Part shown: one piece after another, positions 53,771-63,925 of the stretch | Position numbering within the stretch: the first letter of the stretch is position 1 | Layout of the letters: every line of letters starts with the position of its first letter | DNA from: an uncultured Sutterella sp. | Lineage (GTDB): Bacteria > Pseudomonadota > Gammaproteobacteria > Burkholderiales > Burkholderiaceae_F | Direction of reading: 5' to 3' | Assembly: GCA_905206345.1 (NCBI GenBank) | Contig: CAJLGW010000001.1 | Location: 1-64,000, forward strand | DNA length: 64,000 nt | Notes under the pieces: generated by a model | Seen by the model: the letters and a program-made list of their open reading frames with translations, nothing else | Told to the model about the DNA's origin: nothing | Database searches by the model: none | Position numbers and translations under genes: made by a program

Positions 53771-53797
53771 TTTTTCGCCGATTTATTCGGCGAAAAA
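53771..53797. repeat. perfect inverted repeat between ftsZ and lpxC
   Basis: TTTTTCGCCGA-5-TCGGCGAAAAA, an exact 11-bp stem with a 5-nt loop, in the 98-bp gap. There is no T-run after it on the plus strand. It may be an mRNA-processing or stabilising hairpin, or a partial terminator that lowers lpxC relative to ftsZ. Confidence 0.65.
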
Positions 53798-53844
53798 CGT
53801 CTTAGAACCTCCCAACCAATCTTGTTGCTAAAAAGCTTGCCATT

Positions 53845-54756
53845 ATGCTGAAACAAAGAACGTTGAAAAAGCCGTTAAAGACCGTAGGTATCGGTTTGCA
53901 CTCGGGTCAAAAAGTTTGTTTGACTTTGCGTCCAGCTGAACCCGACACTGGCATTGTTTATACGCGTGTAGATTTGGATCCGCCTGTGGTGATGCCTGCA
54001 GAGGCAACTCGCGTTAACGATACGCGAATGGCAACGACCTTAAATGAAGGCAACGTAAAAATCTCCACCATTGAACACTTAATGAGTGCGTTGAGCGGTT
54101 TGGGGATTGATAACTGTTATGTGGATGTTGACGCTTCTGAAATTCCGATCATGGACGGTTCGGGTGCGAGTTTTGTGTTCTTGATTCAGGCCGCTGGTGT
54201 GGTCGAACAAGAGGCCCCGAAGCGTTTTGTGCGAGTGTTAAAGCCCGTTAAGGTGATCGATGGTGACAAATGGGCAATGCTTGAACCTCATGAAGGTTAT
54301 AAGCTCGCTTTTTCCATTAATTTCGGTCATCCTGCGATTGATGCAACGGTGCAATTTACCGAAGTTGATATGGCAGAAACAACGTACAAGAATGCCGTTT
54401 CTCGAGCTCGTACCTTCGGTTTCGTTCAAGACGTTGAAATGCTTCGTTCAATCGGCTTAGCTCAAGGCGGTACGCTTGAAAATGCCGTTGTGATGGACGA
54501 GGCTAAAATCCTTAATCGTGACGGTCTTCGTGCCCAAGACGAGTTTGTCAAACACAAGATTTTGGACGCCATGGGTGACCTTTATGTTTTAGGCCATCCT
54601 CTATTGGCTCGCTACAGTGCCTATAAATCCGGTCATGGATTAAATAACCAATTGTTAAGGGCTCTTTTAGCCGATCCCACCGCTTGGGAATGGGCAACGT
54701 TTGAAGGCAAAGATTATCCCGAGGATTTTGCCCTGGAACGTGCGAATGCGCTTTAA
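53845..54756 (+). CDS. lpxC: UDP-3-O-acyl-GlcNAc deacetylase LpxC
   Basis: The first committed step of lipid A synthesis. The 303-residue zinc enzyme has [19 protein letters not shown] near the start, [10 protein letters not shown] with the first zinc His (about 74-83), the domain-I Glu, VSRARTFGF, and [14 protein letters not shown] with the second His and Asp ligands (about 231-244), followed by SGH with the catalytic His near 258. It is the usual last gene of the dcw cluster in proteobacteria. Its end overlaps the next lipoprotein gene by 11 bp. Confidence 0.96.
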   Translation: MLKQRTLKKPLKTVGIGLHSGQKVCLTLRPAEPDTGIVYTRVDLDPPVVMPAEATRVNDTRMATTLNEGNVKISTIEHLMSALSGLGIDNCYVDVDASEIPIMDGSGASFVFLIQAAGVVEQEAPKRFVRVLKPVKVIDGDKWAMLEPHEGYKLAFSINFGHPAIDATVQFTEVDMAETTYKNAVSRARTFGFVQDVEMLRSIGLAQGGTLENAVVMDEAKILNRDGLRAQDEFVKHKILDAMGDLYVLGHPLLARYSAYKSGHGLNNQLLRALLADPTAWEWATFEGKDYPEDFALERANAL

Positions 54757-55180
54757 TGTCGATAAACGACTTGGTTGGTTGTTGAGTGGCATCATTTCGG
54801 TGTCACTTTTGGGGTGCTCGACGCCACCCACAGATCCCACGGCAGTAGTCATCAGAGAGATGGCCACGCCATCACAACAGTTCATGATTCGTGAACAAGA
54901 TCGTGCAATTGAATTGACGCGAGACGATCGTGTCAGAAAACTTCTTAGAGCGTTTCAACGCCAACATCCTAAAGCCGTTGATGTGATGCAAAAAGTGGCA
55001 GGCTATCTGAATTACGGGCGCTTGAGCGTTGATGCCCATTTGATTATCTACCATGAGCGTGAGGGGGCGATTAAGACGCCTGTCAACATGGATGTATTGG
55101 TTGCGTACCTAGAAAATATGTATGCCCGTCAAGACCAAGAAAGAATGCCTGCCTACATTGCGCCGACAACTACGCCTTAA
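54746..55180 (+). CDS. putative small lipoprotein of unknown function
   Basis: A 144-residue protein. An N-terminal signal with lipobox SLLGC (Cys near residue 24) marks it as a lipoprotein. The mature part is hydrophilic and probably helical ([41 protein letters not shown]), with a short Pro/Thr tail. I do not recognise its family. It starts inside the end of lpxC (ATG at 54746), hence likely translational coupling, and ends 11 bp into the convergent dciA gene. An open frame upstream to 54701 exists but lacks a start signal. Confidence 0.7.
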   Translation: MRFNVDKRLGWLLSGIISVSLLGCSTPPTDPTAVVIREMATPSQQFMIREQDRAIELTRDDRVRKLLRAFQRQHPKAVDVMQKVAGYLNYGRLSVDAHLIIYHEREGAIKTPVNMDVLVAYLENMYARQDQERMPAYIAPTTTP

Positions 55181-55622
55181 GTGCTTGCGCTAAGCGCTCT
55201 AGAGCCTCTCTAACATCATCATCTTTAGCTAACTGTGCTTCTTCGTAGACTTGTTGTGCAGCCTCAGGCGGAGCAATGCGAGACTCTCCTTTGGGATAGG
55301 CTTCGGGCTGAGCAAGCGCGGTGATTTTCCCGCTTCGAATCGCAATGATTGGAACGGTAATTCCGGCATCAAAAAGTTTTTTTTCAATGGTGGGCTGAAT
55401 CTGTTTGAGGCGATTAGCCATCGTTGGCGTGACGGTGTTAATAGTGATGCCTTGTGGCTGATGGGTCACATGCGTGCAATTCATAATGTCGATTCGCACA
55501 CCTTTAGAAACGCAAGCTTGAGCAATCAAAGTCTTGAGTCGGGCGCTTTGCAATTCCATTTTTAAAAACGAATCTGCACCTTGATTTTCCAAGATTTGGT
55601 GGAAATTTCGCATATCTCTCAT
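55170..55622 (-). CDS. dciA: DciA/DUF721 family protein
   Basis: A 150-residue protein of the DUF721 (DciA) family, which in most bacteria helps to load the replicative helicase DnaB. The central part has the KH-like fold of the family: ARLKTLIAQACVSK, TINTVTPTMANRLKQIQPTI. The C-terminal third is acidic and probably disordered. The place between lpxC and secA is typical for betaproteobacteria. GGAG lies 8 nt before the ATG at 55622, which is preferred over the start at 55643. Its 3' end overlaps the small lipoprotein gene tail to tail. Confidence 0.82.
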   Translation of the reverse strand: MRDMRNFHQILENQGADSFLKMELQSARLKTLIAQACVSKGVRIDIMNCTHVTHQPQGITINTVTPTMANRLKQIQPTIEKKLFDAGITVPIIAIRSGKITALAQPEAYPKGESRIAPPEAAQQVYEEAQLAKDDDVREALERLAQALKA

Positions 55623-55745
55623 GGTGCGTGCTCCAAAATTCAATATTCGTCACAAAACGTTAAGAAAACCTTACGTTTTTCAAGGGAAAAATAGTCAAAA
55701 AAGCCCTGTTAATGTGCGATAATTCAACGCTATGGATTGTACAAC

Positions 55746-55778
55746 GAAAGCAACCGTAAACGCATTTCGGTTGCTTTC
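55746..55778 (+). promoter_or_regulatory. structured secA leader with an 11-bp hairpin
   Basis: GAAAGCAACCG / CGGTTGCTTTC form a perfect 11-bp stem with an 11-nt loop, ending 49 bp before secA. A -10-like GATAAT lies at 55718-55723, so the mRNA would start near 55730. The hairpin falls inside a short open frame (55732-55794, 20 codons, no ribosome site). No T-run follows, so control of secA translation or mRNA stability is more likely than termination. Confidence 0.55.
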
Positions 55779-55827
55779 TAAATCTGTTTCCTGAGGGTAT
55801 TAGGGGACGGGATTAAGGTATTTAAAG

Positions 55828-58617
55828 ATGTTTTCTGAGCTTTTAACCAAAATTTTCGGCAGTCGTAACGATCGCTTGATTAAACAATATCGTCGCCAAT
55901 GTGTCGCTATCAACAAATTGGAAGATTCGATGAAGGCGCTCACGGATGAGCAACTTCAAGCCAAAACACAAGAATTTCGCGATCGTTTGGCCAAGGGTGA
56001 AACCTTAGAAGCATTGTTGCCTGAAGCTTTCGCAGTCGTTCGTGAAGCCAGTGTCCGTGTGTTGGGCATGCGTCACTTTGATGTGCAGTTAATCGGCGGT
56101 ATGGTGCTCAATGATGGCAAGATTGCTGAAATGCGTACCGGTGAAGGTAAGACTTTGACGGCAACGTTAGCCGTTTACTTAAATGCGTTGCCTGCCAAGG
56201 GTGTACACGTTGTGACGGTCAATGATTATTTGGCTCGCCGTGACGCCGAATGGATGGGCCGCCTCTACAATTTCTTAGGTTTGAGCGTCGGTACGATTTA
56301 TAGCCAACAACCCAACGAAGAAAAGGTGTTGGCTTACGCTGCCGATATCACGTACGGTACCAATAACGAATTCGGTTTCGACTACTTGCGTGACAACATG
56401 GAGTACGACATTAACCACCGTCGCCAACGCGGTTTGGCTTATGCTATCGTTGACGAAGTGGACTCCATTTTGATTGACGAAGCCCGTACGCCGTTGATTA
56501 TTTCGGGCCCGGCCGATGACAATACCGATCTCTATGCTCAAATCAACGAGATTCCGTCACTTTTGACGCGTCAAGCAACCGAAGACGGTGAAGGTGATTA
56601 TTGGGTCGATGAAAAGGCTCATCAAGTCTACATTTCTGAAGCTGGTCATGAACACATTGAACAAATTTTGACAGAACGCGGCATGATTCCAGCCGGTCAA
56701 AGTTTGTACTCCGGTCAAAACATCATTTTGATGCACCATTTGCAAGCCAGTTTGCGTGCTCACGCTCTCTTTAAGCGCGACCAACACTATGTTGTGCAAA
56801 ACGGCGAAATCGTGATCGTTGACGAATTTACGGGTCGTTTGATGCCGGGTCGTCGCTGGTCTGAAGGTTTGCACCAAGCTGTTGAAGCTAAGGAAGGTGT
56901 GAAAATCAATCAAGAAAATCAAACGTTTGCTTCTATTACGTTCCAAAACTACTTCCGTATGTATACGAAGTTGTCCGGTATGACGGGTACGGCCGATACG
57001 GAAGCTTACGAATTCCAAGACATTTACGGTTTGGAAACGGTTGTGATTCCGACCCATCGTGCGATGATTCGTGATGACCAACAAGACAAGGTTTTCCGCA
57101 CGGTTGACGAAAAGTATCGTGCCATTGTTGAAGACATCAAAGAATGTTGCCAACGTGAACAACCGGTGCTTTTGGGGACGACCTCAATTGAGAACTCTGA
57201 AGCTTTGAGCCAATTGTTGACGAAAGAAGGCATTAGCCACAATGTCTTAAATGCTAAGCAACACGAAAAAGAAGCACAAATCGTACTTGAAGCCGGTCGC
57301 CCTGGCATGGTGACCATTGCTACCAACATGGCCGGTCGTGGTACCGACATCGTGTTGGGGGGTGGCATTAATAAGATTATTGATTCCATCCAAAAGAATG
57401 AAGAATTGACCGAAGAACAAAAGACGGCTGAAATCGAAAAGATGCGTGAAGCTTGGAAGGTTGAACACGAAAAGGTTGTTCAAGCCGGTGGTTTGCGCAT
57501 TATCGGTAGTGAACGTCACGAATCCCGTCGTATTGACAACCAATTGCGCGGTCGTGCCGGTCGTCAAGGTGACCCGGGTTCTTCATGCTTTTATTTGTCG
57601 ATGGAAGACCCGTTGTTGCGCATCTTCGGTGGTGACCGTATGCGTGCTATTGCCGATAAGTTAAATCTTGAAGAAGGCGTGGCCATTGAGTCCAACATGC
57701 TTTCTCGCATGATTGAAAGTGCTCAACGTAAGGTGGAAGGTCGTAACTACGATATTCGTAAGCAATTGCTCGAATTCGATGACGTTCAAAATGACCAACG
57801 TCGTGAGATTTATCGCTTACGTAACGAAATCCTCGAAAGCCAAGACATGAGCGAAATGATAACGAGCTTGCGTCACGGGTTCTTTACGGACTTGTTCCGT
57901 GCTTTTGTGCCTGCTGATACGGTTGAAGAACAATGGGATTTGAAGGGATTGCAAGAGGTGCTTGCCAATGAATGGGGTATCAGCATGGACTTCGAAGCTC
58001 AATTGGAAAAGAGCAATTCTGTGACCGATGAAGACTTGTTGGAAATGTTGGTCGCTGAAGCAGATCGCATCTACAATGAAAAGGTCGAGTTGGCCGGTGC
58101 TCAAGCCATGTCTGACTTTGCCCGTCAAGTGACGTTACAAGTGTTGGATCACATCTGGCGCTCTCACATTACAGCTTTGGATGCCTTGCGTCAAGGCATT
58201 TATTTGCGTGGCTATGCTCAAAAGCAACCGAAGCAAGAGTATAAGCGTGAAGCCTTTGCCATGTTTGAAACGTTGTTGGATCGTGTGCGTGAAAACGTTA
58301 TGCGCGTGATGATGACGGTTCATGTCCAAACGCGTGAAGAAATGGAAGAGCAACAACGCTTAGCTCAAGAAGCTGAAGCCCAAGCTCAAATGATGGCTGA
58401 CCAAGCTGCTCAAAAGGCTCAAGGTGCCCGAGAGTTGCAAGGTGAACAAGCCAATCATACGGTGCGTGATGATGAAGGCAATGAGTTGTCCTTCACGGGC
58501 ATGTCACCCTATGGTGTCGATTTAGATAAGGTGGATTGGCGTGGTGTTTCTCGTAACGCTCAATGCCCGTGCGGTTCCGGTAAGAAGTTTAAAAACTGTC
58601 ACGGCCACATTGCCTAA
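55828..58617 (+). CDS. secA: preprotein translocase ATPase SecA
   Basis: The motor that pushes preproteins through SecYEG. The 929-residue protein has both nucleotide-binding folds: [19 protein letters not shown] (Walker A, about 102-120), [20 protein letters not shown] (DEAD-like box), the preprotein-crosslinking region from about 225, [13 protein letters not shown], and [20 protein letters not shown]. It ends with a Gln/Ala-rich linker and the zinc tail [14 protein letters not shown], which binds SecB and ribosomes. Length is normal. A terminator lies just after it. Confidence 0.97.
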   Translation: MFSELLTKIFGSRNDRLIKQYRRQCVAINKLEDSMKALTDEQLQAKTQEFRDRLAKGETLEALLPEAFAVVREASVRVLGMRHFDVQLIGGMVLNDGKIAEMRTGEGKTLTATLAVYLNALPAKGVHVVTVNDYLARRDAEWMGRLYNFLGLSVGTIYSQQPNEEKVLAYAADITYGTNNEFGFDYLRDNMEYDINHRRQRGLAYAIVDEVDSILIDEARTPLIISGPADDNTDLYAQINEIPSLLTRQATEDGEGDYWVDEKAHQVYISEAGHEHIEQILTERGMIPAGQSLYSGQNIILMHHLQASLRAHALFKRDQHYVVQNGEIVIVDEFTGRLMPGRRWSEGLHQAVEAKEGVKINQENQTFASITFQNYFRMYTKLSGMTGTADTEAYEFQDIYGLETVVIPTHRAMIRDDQQDKVFRTVDEKYRAIVEDIKECCQREQPVLLGTTSIENSEALSQLLTKEGISHNVLNAKQHEKEAQIVLEAGRPGMVTIATNMAGRGTDIVLGGGINKIIDSIQKNEELTEEQKTAEIEKMREAWKVEHEKVVQAGGLRIIGSERHESRRIDNQLRGRAGRQGDPGSSCFYLSMEDPLLRIFGGDRMRAIADKLNLEEGVAIESNMLSRMIESAQRKVEGRNYDIRKQLLEFDDVQNDQRREIYRLRNEILESQDMSEMITSLRHGFFTDLFRAFVPADTVEEQWDLKGLQEVLANEWGISMDFEAQLEKSNSVTDEDLLEMLVAEADRIYNEKVELAGAQAMSDFARQVTLQVLDHIWRSHITALDALRQGIYLRGYAQKQPKQEYKREAFAMFETLLDRVRENVMRVMMTVHVQTREEMEEQQRLAQEAEAQAQMMADQAAQKAQGARELQGEQANHTVRDDEGNELSFTGMSPYGVDLDKVDWRGVSRNAQCPCGSGKKFKNCHGHIA

Positions 58618-58630
58618 TCAATGACAACTA

Positions 58631-58653
58631 AGAGGCGCGAAAGCGCCTCTTTC
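58631..58653 (+). terminator. terminator of secA
   Basis: Perfect 8-bp G+C-rich stem AGAGGCGC / GCGCCTCT with a GAAA loop, followed by TTTC. It ends about 20 bp before mutT. Confidence 0.85.
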
Positions 58654-58672
58654 AATTTGAGGAAATAGAAAA

Positions 58673-59539
58673 ATGAGTCAACCCTCTCGAGCTGTCACTC
58701 TCGTCTCCTGTGGCGTTTTATTTAATGAGCAAGGCCAATGTTTAATCAGTTCTCGCCCGGAAGGCAAGGTCTATGCTGGGTGGTGGGAGTTTCCGGGCGG
58801 TAAGATGGAATTTGGTGAAACGCCTCACGCAGCACTTGTTCGTGAAATGAGAGAAGAGTTAGGCATGAAAATTCATGCGAGTTCTCCCTGGGTTACGGTT
58901 ATTCATGAGTATCCTCATGCCTGTGTGAAATTGCATTTTTTGCGTTGTTGGGACTATAGCTGCGAGCCCCGGTCATTGGAACATCAGTCCTTTGGTTTCT
59001 TTGATTTAGATAAGTGGCCGGAACCCATGTTGCCGGCAACGAAACCCTTGGCCCGTTGGTTGGCACTTCCCAAACATTGGATGCGCTTAGAAAGTGATAA
59101 GGAAACGATTTTAAACGCTTTAGAAGCGCAAGATGGTCGTCAATTTGACGCAGTTATGCTTGGCGTGAAAAATGCGTCAGAAATCGATTTTTGGCGCTCT
59201 GAGTTGGAACGATTTGGGGTAAAGAGTTTCTGGGTTAGCGCAAAATGCTCTGAAGAACTTCAAAAGCAAGCCGATGGTGTGTATTTGGAAGAGGTCGAAG
59301 ACTTGCCCTTGGCAATGCATGAAAATATTGCAGGCCCCGCAGAACCGCAAGCTTGGGATGCCTATGAACAAGCCGGTGTTTTATTTGCTTGGGCACCTGA
59401 ATTTGTTCGTGTTGGATCAAGTGCTTGGGAGCGACTTTTGATGGAAAATCCGCTTCCTATTTATTTAAGCAATGTTCGAATCGACAATGAAAAACATTTG
59501 CGCCCGCATGGGGCGCATGGTTGGATTGAGAAAATCTAG
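58673..59539 (+). CDS. mutT: Nudix hydrolase MutT with C-terminal ThiE-like tail
   Basis: A 288-residue protein. The N-terminal 130 or so residues are a MutT-type Nudix domain: GWWEFPGGKMEFGE followed by REMREELGM, a full Nudix box with all metal-binding Glu. MutT destroys 8-oxo-dGTP before it enters DNA. The C-terminal 150 residues look like a degenerate thiamine-phosphate-synthase-like barrel (QFDAVMLGVKNASEIDFWRSEL, KSFWVSAKCSEEL), a fusion seen in many betaproteobacteria; the tail has no proven role. It lies after secA and is tail to tail with yacG with no spare base between their stop codons. Confidence 0.88.
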   Translation: MSQPSRAVTLVSCGVLFNEQGQCLISSRPEGKVYAGWWEFPGGKMEFGETPHAALVREMREELGMKIHASSPWVTVIHEYPHACVKLHFLRCWDYSCEPRSLEHQSFGFFDLDKWPEPMLPATKPLARWLALPKHWMRLESDKETILNALEAQDGRQFDAVMLGVKNASEIDFWRSELERFGVKSFWVSAKCSEELQKQADGVYLEEVEDLPLAMHENIAGPAEPQAWDAYEQAGVLFAWAPEFVRVGSSAWERLLMENPLPIYLSNVRIDNEKHLRPHGAHGWIEKI

Positions 59540-59764
59540 CTATTTCTTTTGGCTCTTTTCTTCCGGTATGGAGGAAAAGAGCTTTTGGGCTAATTCGTCG
59601 GCTTCGTTTGAAGAGTTTTGCATGGCTTCGCCACGAATGACATAACTGTCACTGGCCCATTCACCCAAATCAATTAACTTGCAGCGTTCACTGCAAAACG
59701 GTCGATAGGGGAACTTATCTGACCACTCAACAGACTTTCCGCACGTAGGGCATTTAACGATCAT
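59540..59764 (-). CDS. yacG: DNA gyrase inhibitor YacG
   Basis: A 74-residue zinc protein with [10 protein letters not shown] and [22 protein letters not shown], the four Cys that bind zinc in this family. E. coli YacG binds the C-terminal domain of GyrB and inhibits DNA binding. The acidic C-terminal tail ([12 protein letters not shown]) is typical. Its start overlaps the end of coaE by 4 bp (ATGA), the usual coaE-yacG pair. Confidence 0.94.
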   Translation of the reverse strand: MIVKCPTCGKSVEWSDKFPYRPFCSERCKLIDLGEWASDSYVIRGEAMQNSSNEADELAQKLFSSIPEEKSQKK

Positions 59765-60390
59765 ACCGGTTCTCCACTTTTGGGGGATTGACTGGCCATT
59801 TGAAGGTAAAAGTCGTGTAAACGCGTTACTTGTTGAGTGACGTGTTCTGGCGTTGATTCATTCACAATGACTTCGTTGGCAATGGCTTTACGAGCTTCGC
59901 GAGAGGCTTGACTCATAATGATGGCTTGCGTTTGTTCGCGCGATAATCCGGAGCGTGCCATAACGCGTTCAATTTGTGTTTCAACCTCACAGTCAATCAC
60001 TAAAACACGATCACAACGATCGAGCCAAGCAGAACTTTCTGCCAAAAGGGGAACGACCAAAATTACGTACGGTGCGTCACTATGCTGAGCAATTGAAGCC
60101 ATCGCCACTTGAGCAATGAGCGGATGCAAAATGGCTTCAAGCGCTTGTCGTTTTTCTGCATCTTTAAAAACCAATTCTCGCATCTTGGCGCGATCAAGTT
60201 GACCAGCGTCGTTAAAAATTTCATCGCCAAACTTTTGATGAATTGCATCGATGGCAAGTCCGTTCGGTGCCGTGAGGGCATGACTGATGAGATCGGTGTC
60301 GATGACAGGAACACCGAGCGAAGCAAATGCGTTACTGGCTAATGTTTTGCCGGCACCAATGCCGCCGGTAAGACCAACAATCCAAGGCAT
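59761..60390 (-). CDS. coaE: dephospho-CoA kinase CoaE
   Basis: The last step of coenzyme A synthesis, phosphorylating dephospho-CoA at the ribose 3'-OH. The 209-residue P-loop kinase has [22 protein letters not shown] (about 4-25), the [11 protein letters not shown] motif, [17 protein letters not shown] [12 protein letters not shown], and [26 protein letters not shown] residues of the lid. Length is standard. It is the first gene of the coaE-yacG pair, with a free 130-bp region upstream towards tRNA-Pro. Confidence 0.95.
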   Translation of the reverse strand: MPWIVGLTGGIGAGKTLASNAFASLGVPVIDTDLISHALTAPNGLAIDAIHQKFGDEIFNDAGQLDRAKMRELVFKDAEKRQALEAILHPLIAQVAMASIAQHSDAPYVILVVPLLAESSAWLDRCDRVLVIDCEVETQIERVMARSGLSREQTQAIIMSQASREARKAIANEVIVNESTPEHVTQQVTRLHDFYLQMASQSPKSGEPV

Positions 60391-60484
60391 ATTATCCCTT
60401 TGTCTGAGAATTCAGTGAAACTGAGAAAAATTATACGTTGGAAAAAATTTGAAGGATAGGAAGAAAGACTGATTTGGAGAAAAT

Positions 60485-60517
60485 AAAAAAGCGACCTTTG
60501 AAAAAAGTCGCTTTTTT
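60485..60517 (-). terminator. terminator of tRNA-Pro
   Basis: AAAAAAGCGAC / GTCGCTTTTTT inverted repeat, 7 bp beyond the tRNA CCA end in the direction of transcription. On the minus strand the stem ends in a T-run. Confidence 0.9.
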
Positions 60518-60523
60518 GAAATC

Positions 60524-60600
<77 letters not shown>

Positions 60601-60615
60601 AATTATCCGTCATTG

Positions 60616-61611
60616 CTAGACATCTCTCTCAACAACGAAGGATAATAATTGTATCAGGGAATTTTTGAAAATGCAAGGAGAAATTGCATTTAATGCATTT
60701 TTGCCATTTTCTAATTCCATTTTTGCGCGTTTTTTACAACGATCGATGGCATTGGTACGACGGATAATGGCCGAAATTTGTTCAAAATCTCCGTGGCCAT
60801 TGCGAATAGCATCTTCGATGAAGGCCTTTTCTTCAGGAGTCGTTTCTTCCAAGGCATAGATCACCGGCAACGTGACTTTACCTTCGGCAAAGTCTGCTCC
60901 AATTTGCTTACCACTTTGAGCAGGGTCTCCCGAGTAATCCAAAATGTCATCGGCAATTTGGAAAGCGTTACCCAAAGCCATGGTGTAATCCACCAGAGCT
61001 TTTTCTTGTTCGGGGGTAGCATTGGCGATGGCAGCGGCCATCTTGGCAGCGGCCGCAAAAAGAACAGAGGTTTTGCGCTCAATGACACGAAGGTAGCGTT
61101 CTTCATTAACGGAAGGGTCGTGTGCATTTTGCATTTGAATGACTTCGCCTTCGCTCAAAACATTGGCTGCACCCGATAGTGTTTCCATGACTTTGAGGTT
61201 GCCGATACGCACCATCATTTGGAAGGAGCGCGTGTACATGAAGTCACCCACCAAAACAGCAATGCCGTTATTCCATTTGGCGTTGGCCGTTTCACGACCT
61301 CTTCTCATCATGCCTTCATCAACAACATCATCATGCATGAGTGTTGCCGTATGAAGCATTTCGATTGTGGCGCCTAACTCTTGGTGAACGGTACCTTCAT
61401 AGCCGAGAGCCTTGGCCATCAACATTAATAAGGCAGGGCGCATTCGCTTGCCACCGGCTTCGGTGATATAAGCACCGACTTCTGCCACCATCGGGCTTTG
61501 ACTATTTTGTAGTTCCTCGTGAAGGATGCGGTCAACGGCACGCAAGTCCTCGGCAATAGGAGCTAGGGCAGCTTTTACGCTACTGATTTGAGAAGATTGA
61601 GTATTTGTCAT
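60616..61611 (-). CDS. ispB: long-chain polyprenyl diphosphate synthase (IspB type)
   Basis: A 331-residue trans-prenyltransferase that extends farnesyl diphosphate with IPP, giving the quinone side chain (octaprenyl type by family). Both Asp-rich motifs are present: LMHDDVVDEGMMRRG (first DDxxD, about 89-103) and FQIADDILDYSG (second, about 216-227), with GGKRMRPAL near residue 50. The open frame begins at 61683; the ATG at 61611 is chosen because homology begins there. The final VERDV matches the family C-terminus. Chain length cannot be read with certainty. Confidence 0.93.
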   Translation of the reverse strand: MTNTQSSQISSVKAALAPIAEDLRAVDRILHEELQNSQSPMVAEVGAYITEAGGKRMRPALLMLMAKALGYEGTVHQELGATIEMLHTATLMHDDVVDEGMMRRGRETANAKWNNGIAVLVGDFMYTRSFQMMVRIGNLKVMETLSGAANVLSEGEVIQMQNAHDPSVNEERYLRVIERKTSVLFAAAAKMAAAIANATPEQEKALVDYTMALGNAFQIADDILDYSGDPAQSGKQIGADFAEGKVTLPVIYALEETTPEEKAFIEDAIRNGHGDFEQISAIIRRTNAIDRCKKRAKMELENGKNALNAISPCIFKNSLIQLLSFVVERDV

Positions 61612-61649
61612 AATCCGAGAATTATAAGCGAAAGCAAGGTGTTGCGAGC

Positions 61650-61681
61650 AAAAAATAGGGGAGGACTTTTTTATCCTCCCC
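61650..61681 (-). terminator. terminator of the PiT transporter gene
   Basis: GGGGAGGA / TCCTCCCC with an 8-nt loop. On the minus strand it runs into CTATTTTTTG. It lies 19 bp past the stop codon. Confidence 0.9.
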
Positions 61682-61699
61682 AATGAACCAATCCGCTAC

Positions 61700-63925
61700 T
61701 TAGATTTTGTCATCGTTTTCATCGTGATTGAGTTTTTGCAAAAGCATCGCGATGATTTCGTAGTGATTGATGAAGTCTCGAGCAAAGAGCAAGAACGTTA
61801 AATAAAGCTCGCAACCACGAGAAGAGATACCGGCATCGGGTCCCATTCTCAAGAGCTTTTCTTGAATTTCTTCCGTGCGAGACATCAACTTCACAGCATT
61901 TTTGCGCAAAGCATCAATGTCACCGCGACCGTTAACATTGCCGACCACTTCGACTAACAACATGGCCAAATCAGCTAAATCCTGTCCCGGTTCACCCGTG
62001 AAGGTGCGGTGACGGTTAGCAATATGTTCTTTGGTCAAGCGTGACAAATTCTGTAAGGAGCGACCAACTTCACGCAAGTTCGTGTACGTACGGAAGTAGG
62101 CATAGCGTGCATCGAAGTCTTCCTTCGTTGGTTTGTGACGAGAGTTGGACATGCGGTAGTAGACGCTACGTTCTTTCGTGAGCAAATCAAAGTGCTCATT
62201 GGTAGCTTCCTTCGCGCGACGCAAACCGGATTCGCTGTCGTTTAAGAAGTTTTCGACGATGTTGTTAAAGAGACTAACCGTCGTGCAGAGTTCCTCGCCC
62301 ACACGCTTATTGAGCAATTCACGAATCATCGGAACGTCGTAGCGAACGTTACGTTCGGCCTTGTAAGCCATTTCTTGGCGCTTGAAGCGTTGATTGGAAC
62401 GAACTAAGAGGAAAATAGCAAAGAGCGACAAGAGGAAGGATAAGGGGCCACCGCCGAAGAAGATCAACGTACAAATCGTGCCAGCCAAGGTACTTGCCGT
62501 CAAAGCCGTGACGAACCAACCGCTAATCACGGTCAAAACACCGGAGATACGATAAACAGCGGTTTCACGATCCCAAGCACCGTCAGCAAATGAAGAACCC
62601 ATGGCGACCATGAAGGTGACGTAAGTCGTGGACAACGGCAACTTCAAAGAGGTGGCAGAGGCAATCAAAATAGCGGACAAAACCAAGTTCACAGAGGCGC
62701 GAACATAGTCAAAGGGCAACGGTTCTTCGTCTTTTTCCAAGGCTTTAGGAACAAAGCGCTTGTTTAAACCATTTTGAACCGACATCGGAATAATTTGATG
62801 AACAATATTGTTTAAAACGATACCGGCACGAACAATCACGCGACCCGGTAAGGAAGAACCAAAGAGTTCGTGATCGCTTTGTTGAGAAGATAAGTTCAAA
62901 GACGTTTGCAAAACACGGTGGGCCTTCTTAGAGAACCACAACGTTAAACTCATCACGAGACCGGAAGCCAACAAAAAGAACGTATTGGTAGAGGTCGGCT
63001 CCAATAAGCCACCCATCATAAATTGTTTATCAGCAACACCGGAAACTGACCATTGCTCCCAACTATCTAAAGCTGCCAACGGGACACCGACGAAGTTCAC
63101 CAAGTCGTTACCGGCGAAAGCAAAAGCCAAAGAGAAGGTACCGGAGAGAATAACAATCTTGAAGATATTGACCTTAAAAGCCATCATCAAGATTTGGAAG
63201 AGAATGCTCAAGCTCACAAACATGAGTGAGGCAATCATAAACGTATTGTCATTAATCCATGCGACCCATTCCGGTTGCATGAAGCTAGCATTCTTGGCGC
63301 CCTTCATGATCAAGAAGTAGGCGATAGCCGTAACACAGAAACCACCGAAGATACCGCCGATTTTGCGATAAGCGCCTTCAAAATGGAAGGAGAATACTAA
63401 ACGAACAAGGTACTGAACAATCGCACCGGAGAAGAAAGCGACAACAACGGAAATAAGAATACCGGAGATGATGGTAAGAGATTTCGTGGTGTTGATGTAA
63501 TTGAAGACTTCAGCGAAAGAGCCGTCACTTAAATAGATCTTGAACAAAGCGGCAGCAATGGCACTACCGAGCAATTCAAACACAATGGAAACCGTCGTAG
63601 AGGTCGGTAAACCAAGAGAGTTGAACGTATCTAATAAAATGATGTCGGAAATCATCACCGCAAAGAAGATGATCATGATTTCGCTAAACGTGAACATTTG
63701 CGGGTGGAAGACCCCGGAGCGGGCAATTTCCATCATACCCGAGGAGAACGTAGCGCCCAATAAAACACCGAGTGTGGCAACCCACATTGTGGTGCGGAAT
63801 CGAGCGATGCGGCAACCGAGCGCTGAATTTAAGAAGTTCACAGCGTCATTACTCACGCCGACAAACAAGTCAAAAATCGCAAGACACCCCAAGAAGCAGA
63901 GCATTGCAATATAGTAGTATTCCAT
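61700..63925 (-). CDS. PiT-family inorganic phosphate transporter with long cytoplasmic C-terminus
   Basis: A 741-residue membrane protein. Both PiT signatures are visible: GVSNDAVNFLNSALG near residue 23, and LKLPLSTTYVTFMVAMGSSFADGAWDRE near 435, each with the family Asn/Asp and Gly pattern. About eleven to twelve helices surround them, with a long middle loop. After the last helices (about 510) follow 230 mostly helical, charged residues without membrane segments, resembling a PhoU-like or regulatory domain. E. coli PitA has 499 residues. Phosphate uptake driven by protons or sodium is expected. The gene stands alone, and 63926-64000 shows no further gene. Confidence 0.9.
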   Translation of the reverse strand: MEYYYIAMLCFLGCLAIFDLFVGVSNDAVNFLNSALGCRIARFRTTMWVATLGVLLGATFSSGMMEIARSGVFHPQMFTFSEIMIIFFAVMISDIILLDTFNSLGLPTSTTVSIVFELLGSAIAAALFKIYLSDGSFAEVFNYINTTKSLTIISGILISVVVAFFSGAIVQYLVRLVFSFHFEGAYRKIGGIFGGFCVTAIAYFLIMKGAKNASFMQPEWVAWINDNTFMIASLMFVSLSILFQILMMAFKVNIFKIVILSGTFSLAFAFAGNDLVNFVGVPLAALDSWEQWSVSGVADKQFMMGGLLEPTSTNTFFLLASGLVMSLTLWFSKKAHRVLQTSLNLSSQQSDHELFGSSLPGRVIVRAGIVLNNIVHQIIPMSVQNGLNKRFVPKALEKDEEPLPFDYVRASVNLVLSAILIASATSLKLPLSTTYVTFMVAMGSSFADGAWDRETAVYRISGVLTVISGWFVTALTASTLAGTICTLIFFGGGPLSFLLSLFAIFLLVRSNQRFKRQEMAYKAERNVRYDVPMIRELLNKRVGEELCTTVSLFNNIVENFLNDSESGLRRAKEATNEHFDLLTKERSVYYRMSNSRHKPTKEDFDARYAYFRTYTNLREVGRSLQNLSRLTKEHIANRHRTFTGEPGQDLADLAMLLVEVVGNVNGRGDIDALRKNAVKLMSRTEEIQEKLLRMGPDAGISSRGCELYLTFLLFARDFINHYEIIAMLLQKLNHDENDDKI

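Noticed and set aside
55732..55794. 20-codon frame in the secA leader as a real SecM-like peptide gene
   Set aside because: It has no ribosome site and no arrest-like sequence or signal peptide; kept only as part of the leader observation.
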